A DNA stretch of 64,000 nt. Origin: Dactylis glomerata (taxonomy: Eukaryota; Streptophyta; Magnoliopsida; Poales; Poaceae). How positions within the stretch are numbered: the first letter of the stretch is position 1; every line of letters begins with the position of its first letter. Below, in pieces: positions 34,605-45,555 of this stretch. Made by a program: the position numbers and the translations under genes. The stretch lies in contig QXEO01000382.1 in NCBI GenBank assembly GCA_007115705.1, forward strand, positions 4,826,977 through 4,890,976. The letters run 5' to 3'. Below the pieces are notes generated by a model, which did no database searches, was not told where the DNA came from, and saw only the letters and a list, made by a program, of their open reading frames with translations.

Positions 34605-37187
34605 AGCATCCCCAAGCTTAACTCCTGCTCGTCCTCGAGTAGGTAAGTGATAACAAAAGAATAATTTTTGAGGTGACATGCACCTACACAATCTTGATCA
34701 TATATGTAAGCACTGGTGAGCTGGGATCAATAGAACTTAAAACATGGGCATGAAGATATAATCATGACAATAAGAACTTAGCAACCATGTTGTAAACATG
34801 CAAATGAACACAAACAAAATATCATGAAAACGAAACAATGAAAGTCAAACGTGTGTTCAAATCATAAGGAAAAACATACAAAAGGTTTTCAGCTTGTCCT
34901 TCAAAGAGAGCAAAACATAAATGCATAGGACACCTTCAAGTTTAAGAGGGCGACTAGATACAAATAATTTAAGAACAAGTGAAACCAACAATATGAATCA
35001 ATCAATGAACTTTGGGACAATGCATATCACACTAAGAATGACAACTATGCTCTCTTAATGGTGCATAAAGAAAGAAGGTGGTGACTCAACATAAAAGTAA
35101 AAGAAAGGCCCTTCGCAGAGGGAAGCAGTGATTAAACATGTGCTAGAGCTTTTCATTTGTAAAACAGAGAGATAAAACTTGATTTTGAGAGGTGGTTGTC
35201 TTTGTCAACGACTGGCAATGGGGTTCTTACTATCTTCCATACAAAAATGAAGCAAGTTTTTGAGAGAGAGATTGGCACTTTTGTGCTCTTTTATAAAGCT
35301 TGGCACTCCTCCCCACCTTTTTTTTCCTTTCACAAACCATGGCTAACCGATTCCATCGGGTGCCCACCAACATTCACTTTCCATGGAGGAGTGCCCTTTT
35401 TCTTTCTTTTTTTCTTTTTTTTTCTTTTTGGAATAAGCAATATGGAAGATAGCAAATCCGACCACTACGTCCCCATGAGCTGAAAACAGTGTCACAAAAC
35501 AAGAAGTGTTTTGAAGGTTTTTGAAAGGTAGCACAAGAAAATTTTACTTTGGAATGGCTTACAAATACCATGCATAGGAGTTTATAGTGGACACAATGAC
35601 AAACTTGGTTTTTAGGAGTTGGATGCACGAGTAGAGCTCATACTCAGTACAAGGCGAGGGCTAGCAAAAGACTGGGAGCTACCAACTAAGAGAGCAATAA
35701 TGGCCATAATCATGCAAAGCGACAAAGCGACATTAAAAGAAGCATAAGATGGCATCAAAAGTCAAAAACTAAATGATCATGAAGGCTATTGGCGACTTTG
35801 TGAGAGTCTAACATGTGTGAGCATGCGCCAAGTCAACCCAAATAAAGCATCAAGGAGAAAACCAAAATAATGCTTCCATACAATAAAAACAACGCATGAT
35901 TTTTCAAAGGCTCATTAAGCAATCTCAGTTATTTGAGACAAGTCATGCTACAGCAAAACCACTAAGCATACTATCAAAAAGACATCAAGCATGACATGAA
36001 AAAGCCTAAGCCGCAGTCTACACAAGCTCCTTCTTGTACCACTATTTTGCACAAAGCTTTTTCTCTTTTCCAACACCATTTGAAATTTTTAAAGACACCT
36101 CCTTTGATGAAAATCAATAAAGATCAGAGGAAAAAATACACCTTGATGAAAAGATATGACAAGGTCTGAACGCAAATCAAGGCGAAAACGAAAACCAAAA
36201 GCAGTAGCAGAAAAAGAAGAACGCTCGATGAACGATAAGAGTGAAAAACTGAGCGTTCTTTGCAAATGAAAAACAAGCAACTTCTCCAAAGGAAATTTGT
36301 TGGGGTCCAACCATTTATTGCAGCAATCAAACAAACTAAACCAACTAAGAAAACTAAAACAACTGACGCTCCAAGAAAAATACATAGTGCATGAAGCAAT
36401 AAAAATATAGTGTTTTGAAAGGTGACCTGATTTTTGCCGATGAAGAAGGGGTGCCTCGGGGGCATCCCCAAGCTTTGACGCTTGTACTTCTTGGATATTT
36501 CTTGGGGTGATGCATGGGCATCCCCAAGCTTGAGCTTTTGTCCATTCTTCAACTCATCTCATCATTCTCCAATCCCTACACTTGAAAACTTCCTTCATAC
36601 AAAACTAAACACAAATCTATTAGCAACATTAGTGCAAGCATAACATATAATCAATCCTCTATTTGCTTCAGGTTTCAACTCAAAACCACCACATATATAG
36701 CATATACTACTGTAGCAACCTCCCCAAAAGTTCCATGATCAAAAGAACTCAAAAGAAAGCGATAAAGTGGCAAACACAAATATTGGCAGAAATCTGTCAA
36801 AACTGAACAGCTGACAAAGGTCGAATTTTTGAGGGATTTTCTGTTGCTCAAATCAAAAAGTGTTCAACTAAGAAAAGTTTGGATATAACCTGGGGCATAT
36901 GCACAAGAAAATCGCAGGTCCAAAAGATAAACAGGGAATTTTCACGAATTTTTACGGTGCAGCACCGAAAACAGTTTCAGGACAGCAACATCCCCAAATC
37001 TTTACCTCACTCAAATTAGAGGCTTCTCTTGGCACAAAAACGAAATAAACAAGATAAGGAGCGGTCATTACAGTAGTAATGACTTCCAAGACTCAAATAA
37101 AAGAAAAAGTACTGAAAATAAACAATGGGTTATCTCCCAAGAGTGCTTTTCTTTAACGCCTTTGAGCTAGGCGCAGAAAATTGCGAA
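34605..37187 (-). other. Non-coding internal region of element E
   Basis: This is the minus-strand counterpart of 255-2835 in A, which it matches closely in block order. It contains the polypurine tract at its left end and PPT-like copies near 36460-36530. Nothing else is recognised. Confidence 0.75.
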
Positions 37188-37778
37188 TCAAGTAACATCA
37201 GAAGAAGCATTAATATCAACTGCAGAGAACTTTTCAACAATGAAGGAAAATATGTTCAACTGAGTTTTTGAAAATCCTTTATGATCACGCTTTGGCACAC
37301 TACTTTCATCGAAAGGATTTTCAGGGCAAATCCAACTGGAATTCTTTTCCCAAGCATCATGAATTCCTATAAGTTCATAAGGTATTGGTACTTTAAAATC
37401 ATCGGGCGTACCAACAACCGCTACAGGTGAGCCAAGCTTATCAAACTTCTTAAAAACTTTCCTAGACTCACTTGCAACGTCTTTAAATTCTATGCGCAGA
37501 GTTTCCAGAATAAAAGCTTTCTTTTCGGGATCTTCAATTTCATGAAGCTTAAGGAACATGTATTGCATAAAAGGATTAAGACTAGCAAACCTAGCTTCTA
37601 ACATGTGAACTAAATGAGCAGAAGCAACTTCATAGCTAGGAGCTAACTCAACCAAAGATTTTTCCTCAACTTCCTCATGCATACTAATGTGATTAAAGAA
37701 CTCCTCAATGTTACTTTTTCCAATAATCGAACCACTACCTACTGAGAGGTCTTCCAGAACGAACTTAGGGAACAGCAT
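37188..37778 (-). CDS. Unrecognised 196-residue retroelement ORF (element E copy)
   Basis: Intact and collinear with the D and G copies. It keeps DLSVGSGSIIGKSNIEE, LHEIEDPEKKAFILETLR, WICPEN and the terminal ASSDVT. Differences concentrate after about residue 125, where a GTPDDF segment replaces D's DTNDEETE. Conservation of the frame in independently inserted copies argues that the ORF was translated in the source element. The function is unknown. It lies directly after the leader of E, with no gag. Confidence 0.65.
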   Translation of the reverse strand: MLFPKFVLEDLSVGSGSIIGKSNIEEFFNHISMHEEVEEKSLVELAPSYEVASAHLVHMLEARFASLNPFMQYMFLKLHEIEDPEKKAFILETLRIEFKDVASESRKVFKKFDKLGSPVAVVGTPDDFKVPIPYELIGIHDAWEKNSSWICPENPFDESSVPKRDHKGFSKTQLNIFSFIVEKFSAVDINASSDVT

Positions 37779-37936
37779 GATAAACTAAAGTAAAGAAATA
37801 ACAACTACCAAGGATTCTAATTTTTTGGGTTTTTGATAAAAAGCAATGCAGGTAAAATAAAAATAAAGTAAAGCAAAACAATAACAAAGTAAAGAATGTG
37901 TGTGCGAAGAACTCCCCTCGCAGAAGTCTTCTCTCC

Positions 37937-37954
37937 TCCCCGGCAACGGCGCCA
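37937..37954 (-). other. Primer binding site of E (tRNA-Asp type)
   Basis: The reverse complement reads TGGCGCCGTTGCCGGGGA, 10 bases from the 5' LTR boundary, identical to B. Confidence 0.8.
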
Positions 37955-37964
37955 GAAAAAAGCT

Positions 37965-39559
37965 TGCTGATCCCTTGTTGATGTAGAGCAGACTGTCCTT
38001 GTGCGTGGTGAATAACCAGCCCGTTGGGAACCCCAAGAGGAAGGTATGATGAGTGTAGCAGCAAGTTTTCCCTCAGTTTAAGAAACCAAGGTTATCGAAC
38101 AGGAGAGGAGAGACAATGACGACTGAAGGTGTTGTGGAACCTGCACACACACAAACAAATACTTTGTTCCCAACTTGCGATGAGGTTGTCAATCTCACTG
38201 GTTTGCTTGAAACAAAGGTTATGAGTGTATCGAGTGGAAAACAATATAATATGCGAGTAAAGTAAACAGTACGAGTAAAGTAAACAGGTGATAGCAATAT
38301 GATGGAAATAGGACCGGGGTCCACAGTTCACTAGTGGTGTCTCTCCATAGATAAAATAACACATGCTGGGTAAACAAATTACAGTTGGGCAATTGATAGA
38401 ATAAAGATAACGTGATATGTCAAGAAGATCACTATGAGATTTACTCTGGGCATTACAACAAAATACATAGACCGCCATCCAACTGCATCTATGACTAATA
38501 ATCCACTCCCTGGGATATCAATCCGAACACCCTAGAAGTATTAAGTTGCGAACAACAGATAATTGCATTAAGCAAAGTGTGTAATGTAAACAAAGCATAT
38601 GCCCTTGAGCATATGAATGTTGTTTTCTCCCTAGTAGCAACAGCACATCTATAACCATAGAGGTTTCTGTCACTCCCCCAGGTGAAATAGAGGCATGAAC
38701 CCACTATCGAGCATAAATACCCCCTCTTGGAGTCACTAGCAACTACTCGGCCAAGATAGCTACTAACAACGGAGAGCATGCAAGATCATAAACAACATAG
38801 AGATAACAAAAGATATAATTCAGTACAGCAACTTAATCATAAACACCAATATTCATCGGATCCCAACAAACCAAACATGTAGAATTACATAACGGTGATC
38901 TCAATCATGTAGGGCAGCTCATGAGATCTAATCAAGAAGCACATAGTGGAGAAGACAACCATCTAGCTACTGCTATGGACCCATAGTCCAAGGTAGACTA
39001 CTCACTCATCGCTCCGGAGGCAAGCATGGCGATGAAGAAGACCTCCGGTGGCGATTCCCCTCTCCGGCAGGGTGCCGGGAAGAGCTTCTGGACCCTCCCG
39101 ATCTTCGGGTCGACGGCGGCGGCGGATCACGATGTGTTCTGGAAAACTGATCGGGTCCTTAGGTTTTTCTCGTCGGGGGGGTCTTTATAGGCGAAGGGGC
39201 GATGTCAGAGGAGGGGCCAGGCAGCCACACACGGGGGTGGCGCGGGCCAGGGGCTGGCCGCGCCACCTGTGCGTGTGGGCCCCTGGTCCCTCGCCTCCTA
39301 CTCTCCTTCTGATCTCTGGAAGCTTCCGGGTAAAATAAGACTTCAGGAACTTGTTTCGTCCAATTCCGAGAATATTTCCTGTATATCACTCTGGAACACA
39401 AAAACAGCAGAAAACAGGGAACTGGCACTGTGGCACTTTGTTAATAGGTTAGTTCCGGAAAATGCATAAAAATGCCACTAAGTGTAACGAAACAATAGGC
39501 AAATGGTGTAAAAACAAGCATGGAGCATCAAAAATTATAGATACATTTGAGACGTATCA
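37965..39559 (-). repeat. 5' LTR of element E (1595 bp)
   Basis: On the minus strand it starts TGATACGTCTCAAATG at 39559 and ends GATCAGCA at 37965. The TATA box on the minus strand is near 39185. It is of the shorter LTR type, as in A and G. Confidence 0.85.
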
Positions 39560-40558
39560 CTTACCGATGAAGTCCTTGAGCATTACCTCAAGCTCGGAGG
39601 GCGCGGCCCTAGTGTTGTTGGAAGAATTACCATAAGAGTTACCATAACCATTACCATTGGTAGAAGGATACGGCCTATAATTGTTACTAGCAAAATTGTT
39701 CCTGTAAGCATTGTTTTTAAAATTATTATTTCTAATGAAGTTTACATTAACATGCTCTTCTTGAGCAACCAAAGAGGCCAAAGGAACATTACTAGGATCT
39801 ACATGAGTCCTATCATTTGAAAGCATAAGCATAATAACATCAATCTTATCACTCAAGGAAGAGGTTTCCTCAACAGAATTTACCTTCTTACCTTGTGGAG
39901 CTCTCTCGGTGTGCCATTCAGAGTAATTTACCATCATATTGTCGAGAAGCTTTGTTGCGGCGCCCAAGGTAAGGGACATAAAAGTGCCTCCAGCAGCTGA
40001 ATCAAGTAGGTTCCTCGAAGAAAAAATCAGTCCTGCATAAAAAGTTTGAACAATCATCCAAGTAGTCAGTCCGTGAGTGGGACAATTCTTTATCATAGAT
40101 TTCATTCTTTCCCAAGCTTGAGCAACATGTTCATTATCAAACTGACTAAACTTCATAATATTGCTAAGCAAAGCTATAATCTTAGCAGGAGGATAGTATC
40201 TACCAATAAAAGCATCCTTACACTTAGCCCATGAATCAATACTATTTTTAGGCAAAGACAGCAACCAATCCTTAGCTTTTCCTCTCAAAGAAAAAGGAAA
40301 CAACTTAAGCTTAATAATATCACCATCAACATTCTCATACTTTTGCATCTCACATAGCTCAACAAAAATGTTGAGATGAGCTGCAGCATCATCAGTACTA
40401 GCACCAGAAAATTGCTCTATCATAACAAGGTTCAACAAAGCAGGCTTAATCTCATAAAAATTTGCAGCAGGAGCACGTGGCGCAATAGGAGTGCAGATAA
40501 AATCACTATTGTTCGTGCTAGTAAAGTCACACAACTTGGTGTTTTGAGGAGTAGCCAT
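39560..40558 (-). pseudogene. Gag, N-terminal part, cut by insertion of element E
   Basis: It starts at the ATG at 40558 (MATPQNTKLCDF) and is collinear with B gag through the retrotransposon gag region and Asn-rich linker to KDFIGK, where E's LTR begins and its first codon TGA ends the frame. The reading frame is otherwise intact. The coiled coil and protease part seen in B would lie beyond E and is missing here. Confidence 0.85.
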
Positions 40559-40721
40559 TCTAGCAAACTAAAAGCAGAAAAGTAAAAACAACTACAAAGG
40601 ATTCTAATTTTTTTTGGGTTTTTGATAAAACGATGCAAGTAAAAATAAAGTAAAGCAAAACAATAAACAAAGTAAAGGATGTGCGTGCGAAAAACTCCCC
40701 TTGCAGAAGTCTTCTTTTTCC

Positions 40722-40739
40722 TCCCCGGCAACGGCGCCA
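40722..40739 (-). other. Primer binding site of F (tRNA-Asp type)
   Basis: The minus strand reads TGGCGCCGTTGCCGGGGA, with no changes, unlike D of the same LTR subfamily. Confidence 0.8.
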
Positions 40740-40746
40740 GAAAATA

Positions 40747-42383
40747 TGCTTGATGCCGAGTAAATGACCGGCCCGTTGGGAACCCCAAGAGGAAGGTGTG
40801 ATGAATATAGCAGCAAGATTTTCCCTCAGTACGAAACCAAGGTTTGTCGATCAGGAGAGGAAAGAGCCAAACAACTGAAGGTGATGCCTGCTAACTTGCG
40901 ACAGCTCCGGACAATTTATAGGGCGCCTCGTCCAAGCTTTGCTTTGCTAGCTGCAACGCGGAACCTGCACACAACACAACCAAATACTTTGTTCCAACTT
41001 ATGATGAGGTTGTCAATCTCACCGGTTTGCTTGAAACAAAAGGTATGAGCGTATCGAGTGGAAAGTGATAATAGTATGCGAGTAAAGTAAACAGTGCGAG
41101 TAAAGTAAACATGTGATAGCAATATAAAGGAAATAGGACCAGGATCCACAGTTCACTAGCGGTGTCTCTTCATAGATAAAATAATACATGCTGGGTAAAC
41201 AAATTATAGTTGGGCAATTGATAGAATAAAGACAACGTGCATATGATGAGAGGATCACTATGAGATTTACTCTGGGCATTACAACAAAATACATAGACCG
41301 CCATCCAACTGCATCTATGACTAATAATCCACTCACGGGGATATCGTCCGAACACCCCATGAGTATTAAGTTGCGAACAATAGATAACTGCATTAAGCAA
41401 AGTGTGTAATGTAAACAAAGCATATGCCCTCGAGCATATGAATGTTGTTTTCCCCCTAGTAGCAACAGCACATCTACAACCTTAGAGGTTTCTGTCACTC
41501 CCCCAGATTAAATAGAGGCATGAACCCACTATCGAGCATAAATACCCCCTCTTGGAGTCACTAGCAACTACTCGGCCAAGATAGCTACTAACAACGGAGA
41601 GCATGCAAGATCATAAACAACATAGAGATAACATAAGATAAATTTCAGTACATCAACTCAAGCATAACAGCAATATTCATCGGATCCCAACAAACCAAAC
41701 ATATAGAATTACATAACGGTGATCTCAATCATGTAGGGCAGCTCATGAGATCTAAACATGAAGCACATGGTGGAGAAGACAACCATCTAGCTACTGCTAT
41801 GGACCCATAGTCCAACGTAGACTACTCACTCATCGCTCCAGAGGCAAGCATGGCGATGAAGAAGACCTCCGGTGGCGATTCCCCTCTCTGGCAGGGTGCC
41901 GGGAAGAGCTTCTGGACCCTCCCGATCTTTGGGTCGACGGCGGCGGCGGATCGCGATGTGTTCTGGAAAACTGATCGGGTACTTAGGTTTTTCCCGTCGG
42001 GGAGTCTTTATAGGCGAAGGGGCATCGTCAGGAGTGGACCGAGGCGGTCTTACACATAGGGGGCGCGACCAGGGCCTGGGCCACGCCGCCCTGGTGTGTG
42101 GCCACCTCATGGCCCCACTCCGTCTCCTCTTCGGTTCTCTGGAAGCTTCGGTGAAATTCTGGGCGACTGGCTTTGGTTTCGTCCAATTCCGAGAATATTT
42201 ATTGTGTAACTTTTCTGAAACACAAAAATAGCAGAAAACAGGGAACTGGCACTGTGGCGACTTGTTAGTAGGTTAGTTCCGGAAAATGCATAAAAGTGCC
42301 ACGAAGTGTAACGAAACACTAAGCAAATGGTGTAAAAACAAGCATGGAGCATCAAAAATTATGGATACGTTGGAGACGTATCA
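40747..42383 (-). repeat. 5' LTR of element F (1637 bp)
   Basis: On the minus strand it starts TGATACGTCTCCAACG and ends GATGCCGAGTAA-type sequence read toward CAAGCA. The TATA box is at 42006-42012 (minus). It carries the same extra ~57 bp block as D near 40900-40960. The last 55 bp at its right end are repeated at 59638-59692. Confidence 0.83.
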
Positions 42384-42385
42384 GC

Positions 42386-42739
42386 ACGGTAGTTGTAGAC
42401 CAAAAGTACGGCATGACAACAGTGGATCTCAACAATCCTGCGTACATGGACGAACCATTCGTCCTAGCCAACGATGTCGCTCAGGTTTTCTATGTGAAGG
42501 ACATGTCTACAAAAACGAGAAAAAGAAATCAGCAAAAGAAGACATCGTCCGATGAGCCAAAGCGCCACATAGTTCTTTCAGGGAAAAGAAACATCGTGGG
42601 AGTAGATGACAAGATAGACATGTCAGTAGATTATAATAAGTTTCATGAAATTCCACCCTTCAAAGTGAAAACTGACCCAAGCATCCTACTGAATGATGAA
42701 GATTCTCCATGGCTACGACCCAGAAGAAATCAGAAATAA
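42386..42739 (+). pseudogene. CACTA TNP2-type transposase, C-terminal end
   Basis: These 117 codons end at TAA 42737-42739. The segment (GMTTVDLNNPAYMDEPFVLA, then QVFYVKDM) resembles the DUF4216-type C-terminal region of plant CACTA TNP2 transposases. The N-terminal catalytic part is missing because F interrupts the gene here. An identical copy lies at 59695-60048. Confidence 0.75.
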
Positions 42740-43185
42740 TAGATAGAAATGTTAGTGCAATAATGTAATAATGTATTAAACCTTTTATGTAATGCATGTA
42801 TGGAATGTACTAAACCTTTATTTAAGGAGCATGTGTGTTAATAATGAACTAATATTAGTTAATCTATTATTTATTTGAAAATGGCAATTTTGTTAATAGT
42901 TTGATAAGTTAGAATAAGTTAACAAAACTGTCGGTGGGATAAGGACGTGTGGGTAACCTTTAGTCCCGGCTGGTGGGTGCAACCGAGACTAAAGTTGTCG
43001 GCAGGATAAGGACGCATGGGTGGATGCACCGCTCGATGAGATAAAGCATGTAGCGCACGATGCCCCTGTCGGAGGAATAAGACAAAGTAGAAGCGGCGCC
43101 GTGCCTATAAAAGGAGCATGAATATGCCATGGCAAGCAGCTCAACAAGCCAACCTAGAAGGCAGGGAGAGTTTCATCCCCATGGA
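42740..43185 (+). other. CACTA region between the two genes, with TATA-like box
   Basis: This AT-rich 3' flank of the transposase gene contains one imperfect TAGTCCCGG/CGAGACTA inverted pair (42959-42997) and a TATA-like box (TATAAAAG, 43106-43113). An ATG at 43129 opens a frame into the 142 bp repeats. I cannot tell whether it is a promoter for a small gene. Confidence 0.5.
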
Positions 43186-43640
43186 TGGAGGAAAGGGTTG
43201 GGAAATCTCCCGTGGCAGAGCTTCTCGAAGATGTCGTTGGTGCTCATGCCCTACGGCATCTTTGGAAGCTCCGCCTCGGAAAAATTTCCCTGCAAGCCCG
43301 TGAAAGACTCCATCTCCTCTAACTGTGTTGGGGAAAGGGTTGGGAAATCTCCCGTGGTGGAGCTTCTCGAAGATGTCGTTGGTGCTCACGCCCTACGGCA
43401 TCTTCAGAAGCTCCGCCTCGGAAAAATTTCCCTGCAAGCCCGTGAAAGACTCCATCTCCTCTAACTGTGTTGGGGAAAGGGTTGGGAAATCTCCCGTGGC
43501 GGAGCTTCTCGAAGATGTCGTTGGTGCTCACGCCCTACGGCATCTTCGGAAGCTCCGGCTCGGAAAAATTTCCCTGCAAGCCCGTGAAAGACTCCATCTC
43601 CTCTAACTGTGTTGGGGAAAGAGTTGGGAAATCTCCCGTG
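43186..43640 (+). repeat. 142 bp tandem repeat, about 3.2 copies
   Basis: Units start near 43186, 43328, 43470 and 43612, each beginning with GGAAAGGGTTGGGAAATCTC. Copies differ by only a few bases. 142 is not a multiple of three, so successive units are read in rotated frames, and two of those frames are open on the plus strand (for example 43129-43464). Repeated at 60492-60946. Confidence 0.9.
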
Positions 43641-43642
43641 AC

Positions 43643-43999
43643 AAAGTTTTATCAGATTCTAAAATATGCAAAAAGAATATTAATCAATATAGTTTTAATT
43701 GAAAATGGCTAAATAGTTAATAGTTTGAATATTTAAAATAATTGATTTTGAAAATAGAAAATGGTTTTGAATTAGTTAATCAATTTCAAACACTTTTCAT
43801 ATTCAAAGTTTTATCAGATTCTAAAATATGCAAAAAGAATATTAATCAATATAGTTTTAATTGAAAATGGCAAAATAGTTAATAGTTTGAATAGTTAAAA
43901 TAATTGATTTTGAAAATAGAAAATGGTTTTGAATTAGTTAATCAATTTCAAACACTTTTCATATTCAAAGTTTTGTCAGATTCTAAAATATACAGAAGT
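43643..43999 (+). repeat. 162 bp AT-rich tandem repeat, 2.2 copies
   Basis: Units begin with AAAGTTTTATCAGATTC at 43643 and 43805, and a third partial unit starts at 43967. The DNA is AT-rich and has no credible ORF. Repeated at 60949-61305. Confidence 0.9.
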
Positions 44000-44077
44000 T
44001 ATTCAATTTAAAATTCAAAATTCATATTACAAATGAAATCTGGAAAAAATTGAGCCTTGGCGCGCATTTATTGCCCC

Positions 44078-44225
44078 TTTAGTCCCGGTTGAAGCCACCA
44101 ACCGGGACTAAAGGGGGGGAGGCTCGGGCGCGAACCGCCGACCCCTCTTTAGTCCCGGTTGGTGGCTTCAACCGGGACTAAAGACCCCCCTTTAGTCCCG
44201 GTTGAAGCCACCAGCCGGGACTAAA
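44078..44225 (+). promoter_or_regulatory. Three TTTAGTCCCGGTT palindromes upstream of gene 2
   Basis: Three near-perfect inverted repeats (44078-44112, 44148-44183, 44191-44225) each have arms TTTAGTCCCGGTT and its complement around a 9-10 base spacer (GAAGCCACC or its reverse). They end 8 bases before a TATA box. The same motif occurs near the right CACTA terminus (58481-58682). In maize En/Spm, subterminal repeats bind the element's own TnpA protein, so an autoregulatory role is possible but inferred. Confidence 0.8.
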
Positions 44226-44233
44226 GGGGGGGG

Positions 44234-44240
44234 TATAAAA
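44234..44240 (+). promoter_or_regulatory. TATA box of second CACTA gene
   Basis: TATAAAA lies in GGGGTATAAAAGCCCGCG just after the palindrome array and upstream of a CT-rich leader. It is the likely core promoter of the gene whose first coding exon starts at 45296. Confidence 0.7.
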
Positions 44241-45290
44241 GCCCGCGCCCCCTTCCTCTTCTTCCCCACTGCACACTTAGCAAAAAACCGACGACGACGG
44301 ACGCGCGCGAGGAGCTTCCCGCCGGCAACGTTGCGGTCGCCCGGCCATTTGACGGCGGCGCCGCCATCGCACCGCTCCGCCCCGGCCACCGCCCGCTCCG
44401 CCACTGCACCACGCGCTAGCTCCCACCCCGGCCTCCGCGCGCTCCGCCCCGGCCACCACGCGCTCCGCCCCGGCCACCGCCCGCTCCGCCCCGGCCTCCG
44501 CGCGCTTCGCCCCCAGCCGGCCATCGCACCGCTTCGCCCCGGCCTTCCCTCCTGCAAGTTTTTTTTTTAATTTTGTTAAGTATTGTTAGTGTTTTGTTAG
44601 GGTTTGTAATTGTTAGGGTTTTTGTTAGTGTTTTGTTAGTAATTCTGTTAGTGTTTTGTTAGTAATTTTTTTAGTTTTTGATAGGGTTAGTAATAGAAAT
44701 AGTGAATAGAAATAGTTAGAATTAGTTTTTGTTAGGGTTAGTAATTTTGTTAGTGTTTTTTTAGTAGTTAGAATTGTTAGGGTTTTTTTAGTAGTTAGAA
44801 TTGTTAGAAAATGTTAGAAATTGTTAGTGTATAGTAATAGTTATAAAATAGAAATAGAAATAGGAAATTATATATTGTTGATAGGAAATTAGTAGTTAGA
44901 AATAGAGTTAGAAAAAATAGAATAGAAATAGAGTTAAAAAAATAGAATAGAAATAGCAAATAGAAATAGAGTTAGAAAAAATAGAATAGAAATAGCAATT
45001 AGAAATAGAGTTAGAAAAAATAGAATAGAAATAGAGTTAGAAAAAATAGAGTTAGAAAAAATAGAATTAGTTAGGGTTAGTAGTTAGAAAATTGTTAGGG
45101 TTAGTAGTTAATTTGTTTTGTTATTAGTTAGGGTTAGTAGTTAGAAAATAAGTAAGGTTATTTTGTTAGGTTAATTGTTTGTTAGTTATGTTATTTTGTT
45201 TGGTTAATTGTTTGTTAGTTAGGTTAATCAATTGTCGGTATTGTTCCATATAGCGTCCATAATTGAAATATAAATGTCGGTATTTTGCAG
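44241..45290 (+). other. GC-rich leader and TTAG-rich intron of second CACTA gene
   Basis: 44241-44555 is GC-rich with CCGCTCCGCCCCGGCC-like minirepeats. 44560-45230 is a degenerate minisatellite built from GTTAG, GTTTTGTTAG and AAATAGAAATAG words. A plausible splice acceptor TATTTTGCAG ends at 45290. ORFs on both strands over the GC-rich part are compositional artefacts. Confidence 0.65.
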
Positions 45291-45295
45291 AAACT

Positions 45296-45532
45296 ATGGA
45301 TCCACATAGCAGGAACCTAGAAGAGGAAGAACTTCTCGAAGATACAATCAAAGACGCCCCCGATGTTGAACCAGCTGAATCTCCGTCGTCGTATCTGAAC
45401 CCCTCCGGAGATGGAATGGAGGTCGACCGACATGAAGATGAAGCCGACGTGGAAGGCGAAAGCTCCGATGATGGAGAAGGCGATAGCTCCGCTGATGGAG
45501 AAGCCGGTGGACAAATAACGAAGTCCGGCGAG
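45296..45532 (+). pseudogene. Second CACTA gene, exon with start codon
   Basis: The ATG opens MDPHSRNLEEEELLEDTIKD and a strongly acidic 79-residue segment, ending at a GT donor (GAG|GTATAT). The 237 bases are exactly in phase with the exon at 52523. Gypsy G lies in the intron, 18 bases after the donor. The acidic region precedes the Transposase_24-like part. Copy at 62597-62832 with a frameshift. Confidence 0.65.
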
Positions 45533-45555
45533 GTATATATATGAAGTTTGGCAAT

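Larger units (their letters stand above)
33472..39559 (-). mobile_element. Gypsy element E with unrecognised ORF, minus strand
   Basis: This element has a broken 3' LTR (33472-34604), a polypurine tract (34605-34619), a long untranslated region, an intact 196-codon ORF, a primer site and a complete 5' LTR. It inserted into the gag gene of F: its right LTR end abuts the codons for FIGK of F gag, with CTTAC (39560-39564) as candidate TSD. The matching left TSD was lost at the inverted junction. Confidence 0.85.
39560..42383 (-). mobile_element. Gypsy element F with gag, minus strand, 5' part only
   Basis: Only the 5' LTR, primer site and first ~333 gag codons remain visible; E interrupts the gag gene and everything 3' of that point is absent from the window. 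F inserted into the CACTA transposase gene: its LTR end at 42383 abuts the coding sequence, with GCACG (42384-42388) as candidate TSD. The missing 3' half was probably lost in the event that made the 33466-33471 junction. Confidence 0.82.

Noticed and set aside
43186..43640. CRISPR-like reading of the repeated units
   Set aside because: Units are 142 bp head-to-tail with no spacers, in a plant transposon.
44202..44570. 122-codon ORFs on both strands in the CACTA leader
   Set aside because: Compositional ORFs in GC-rich minirepeats; Arg/Pro/Ala-rich and simultaneously open on both strands.
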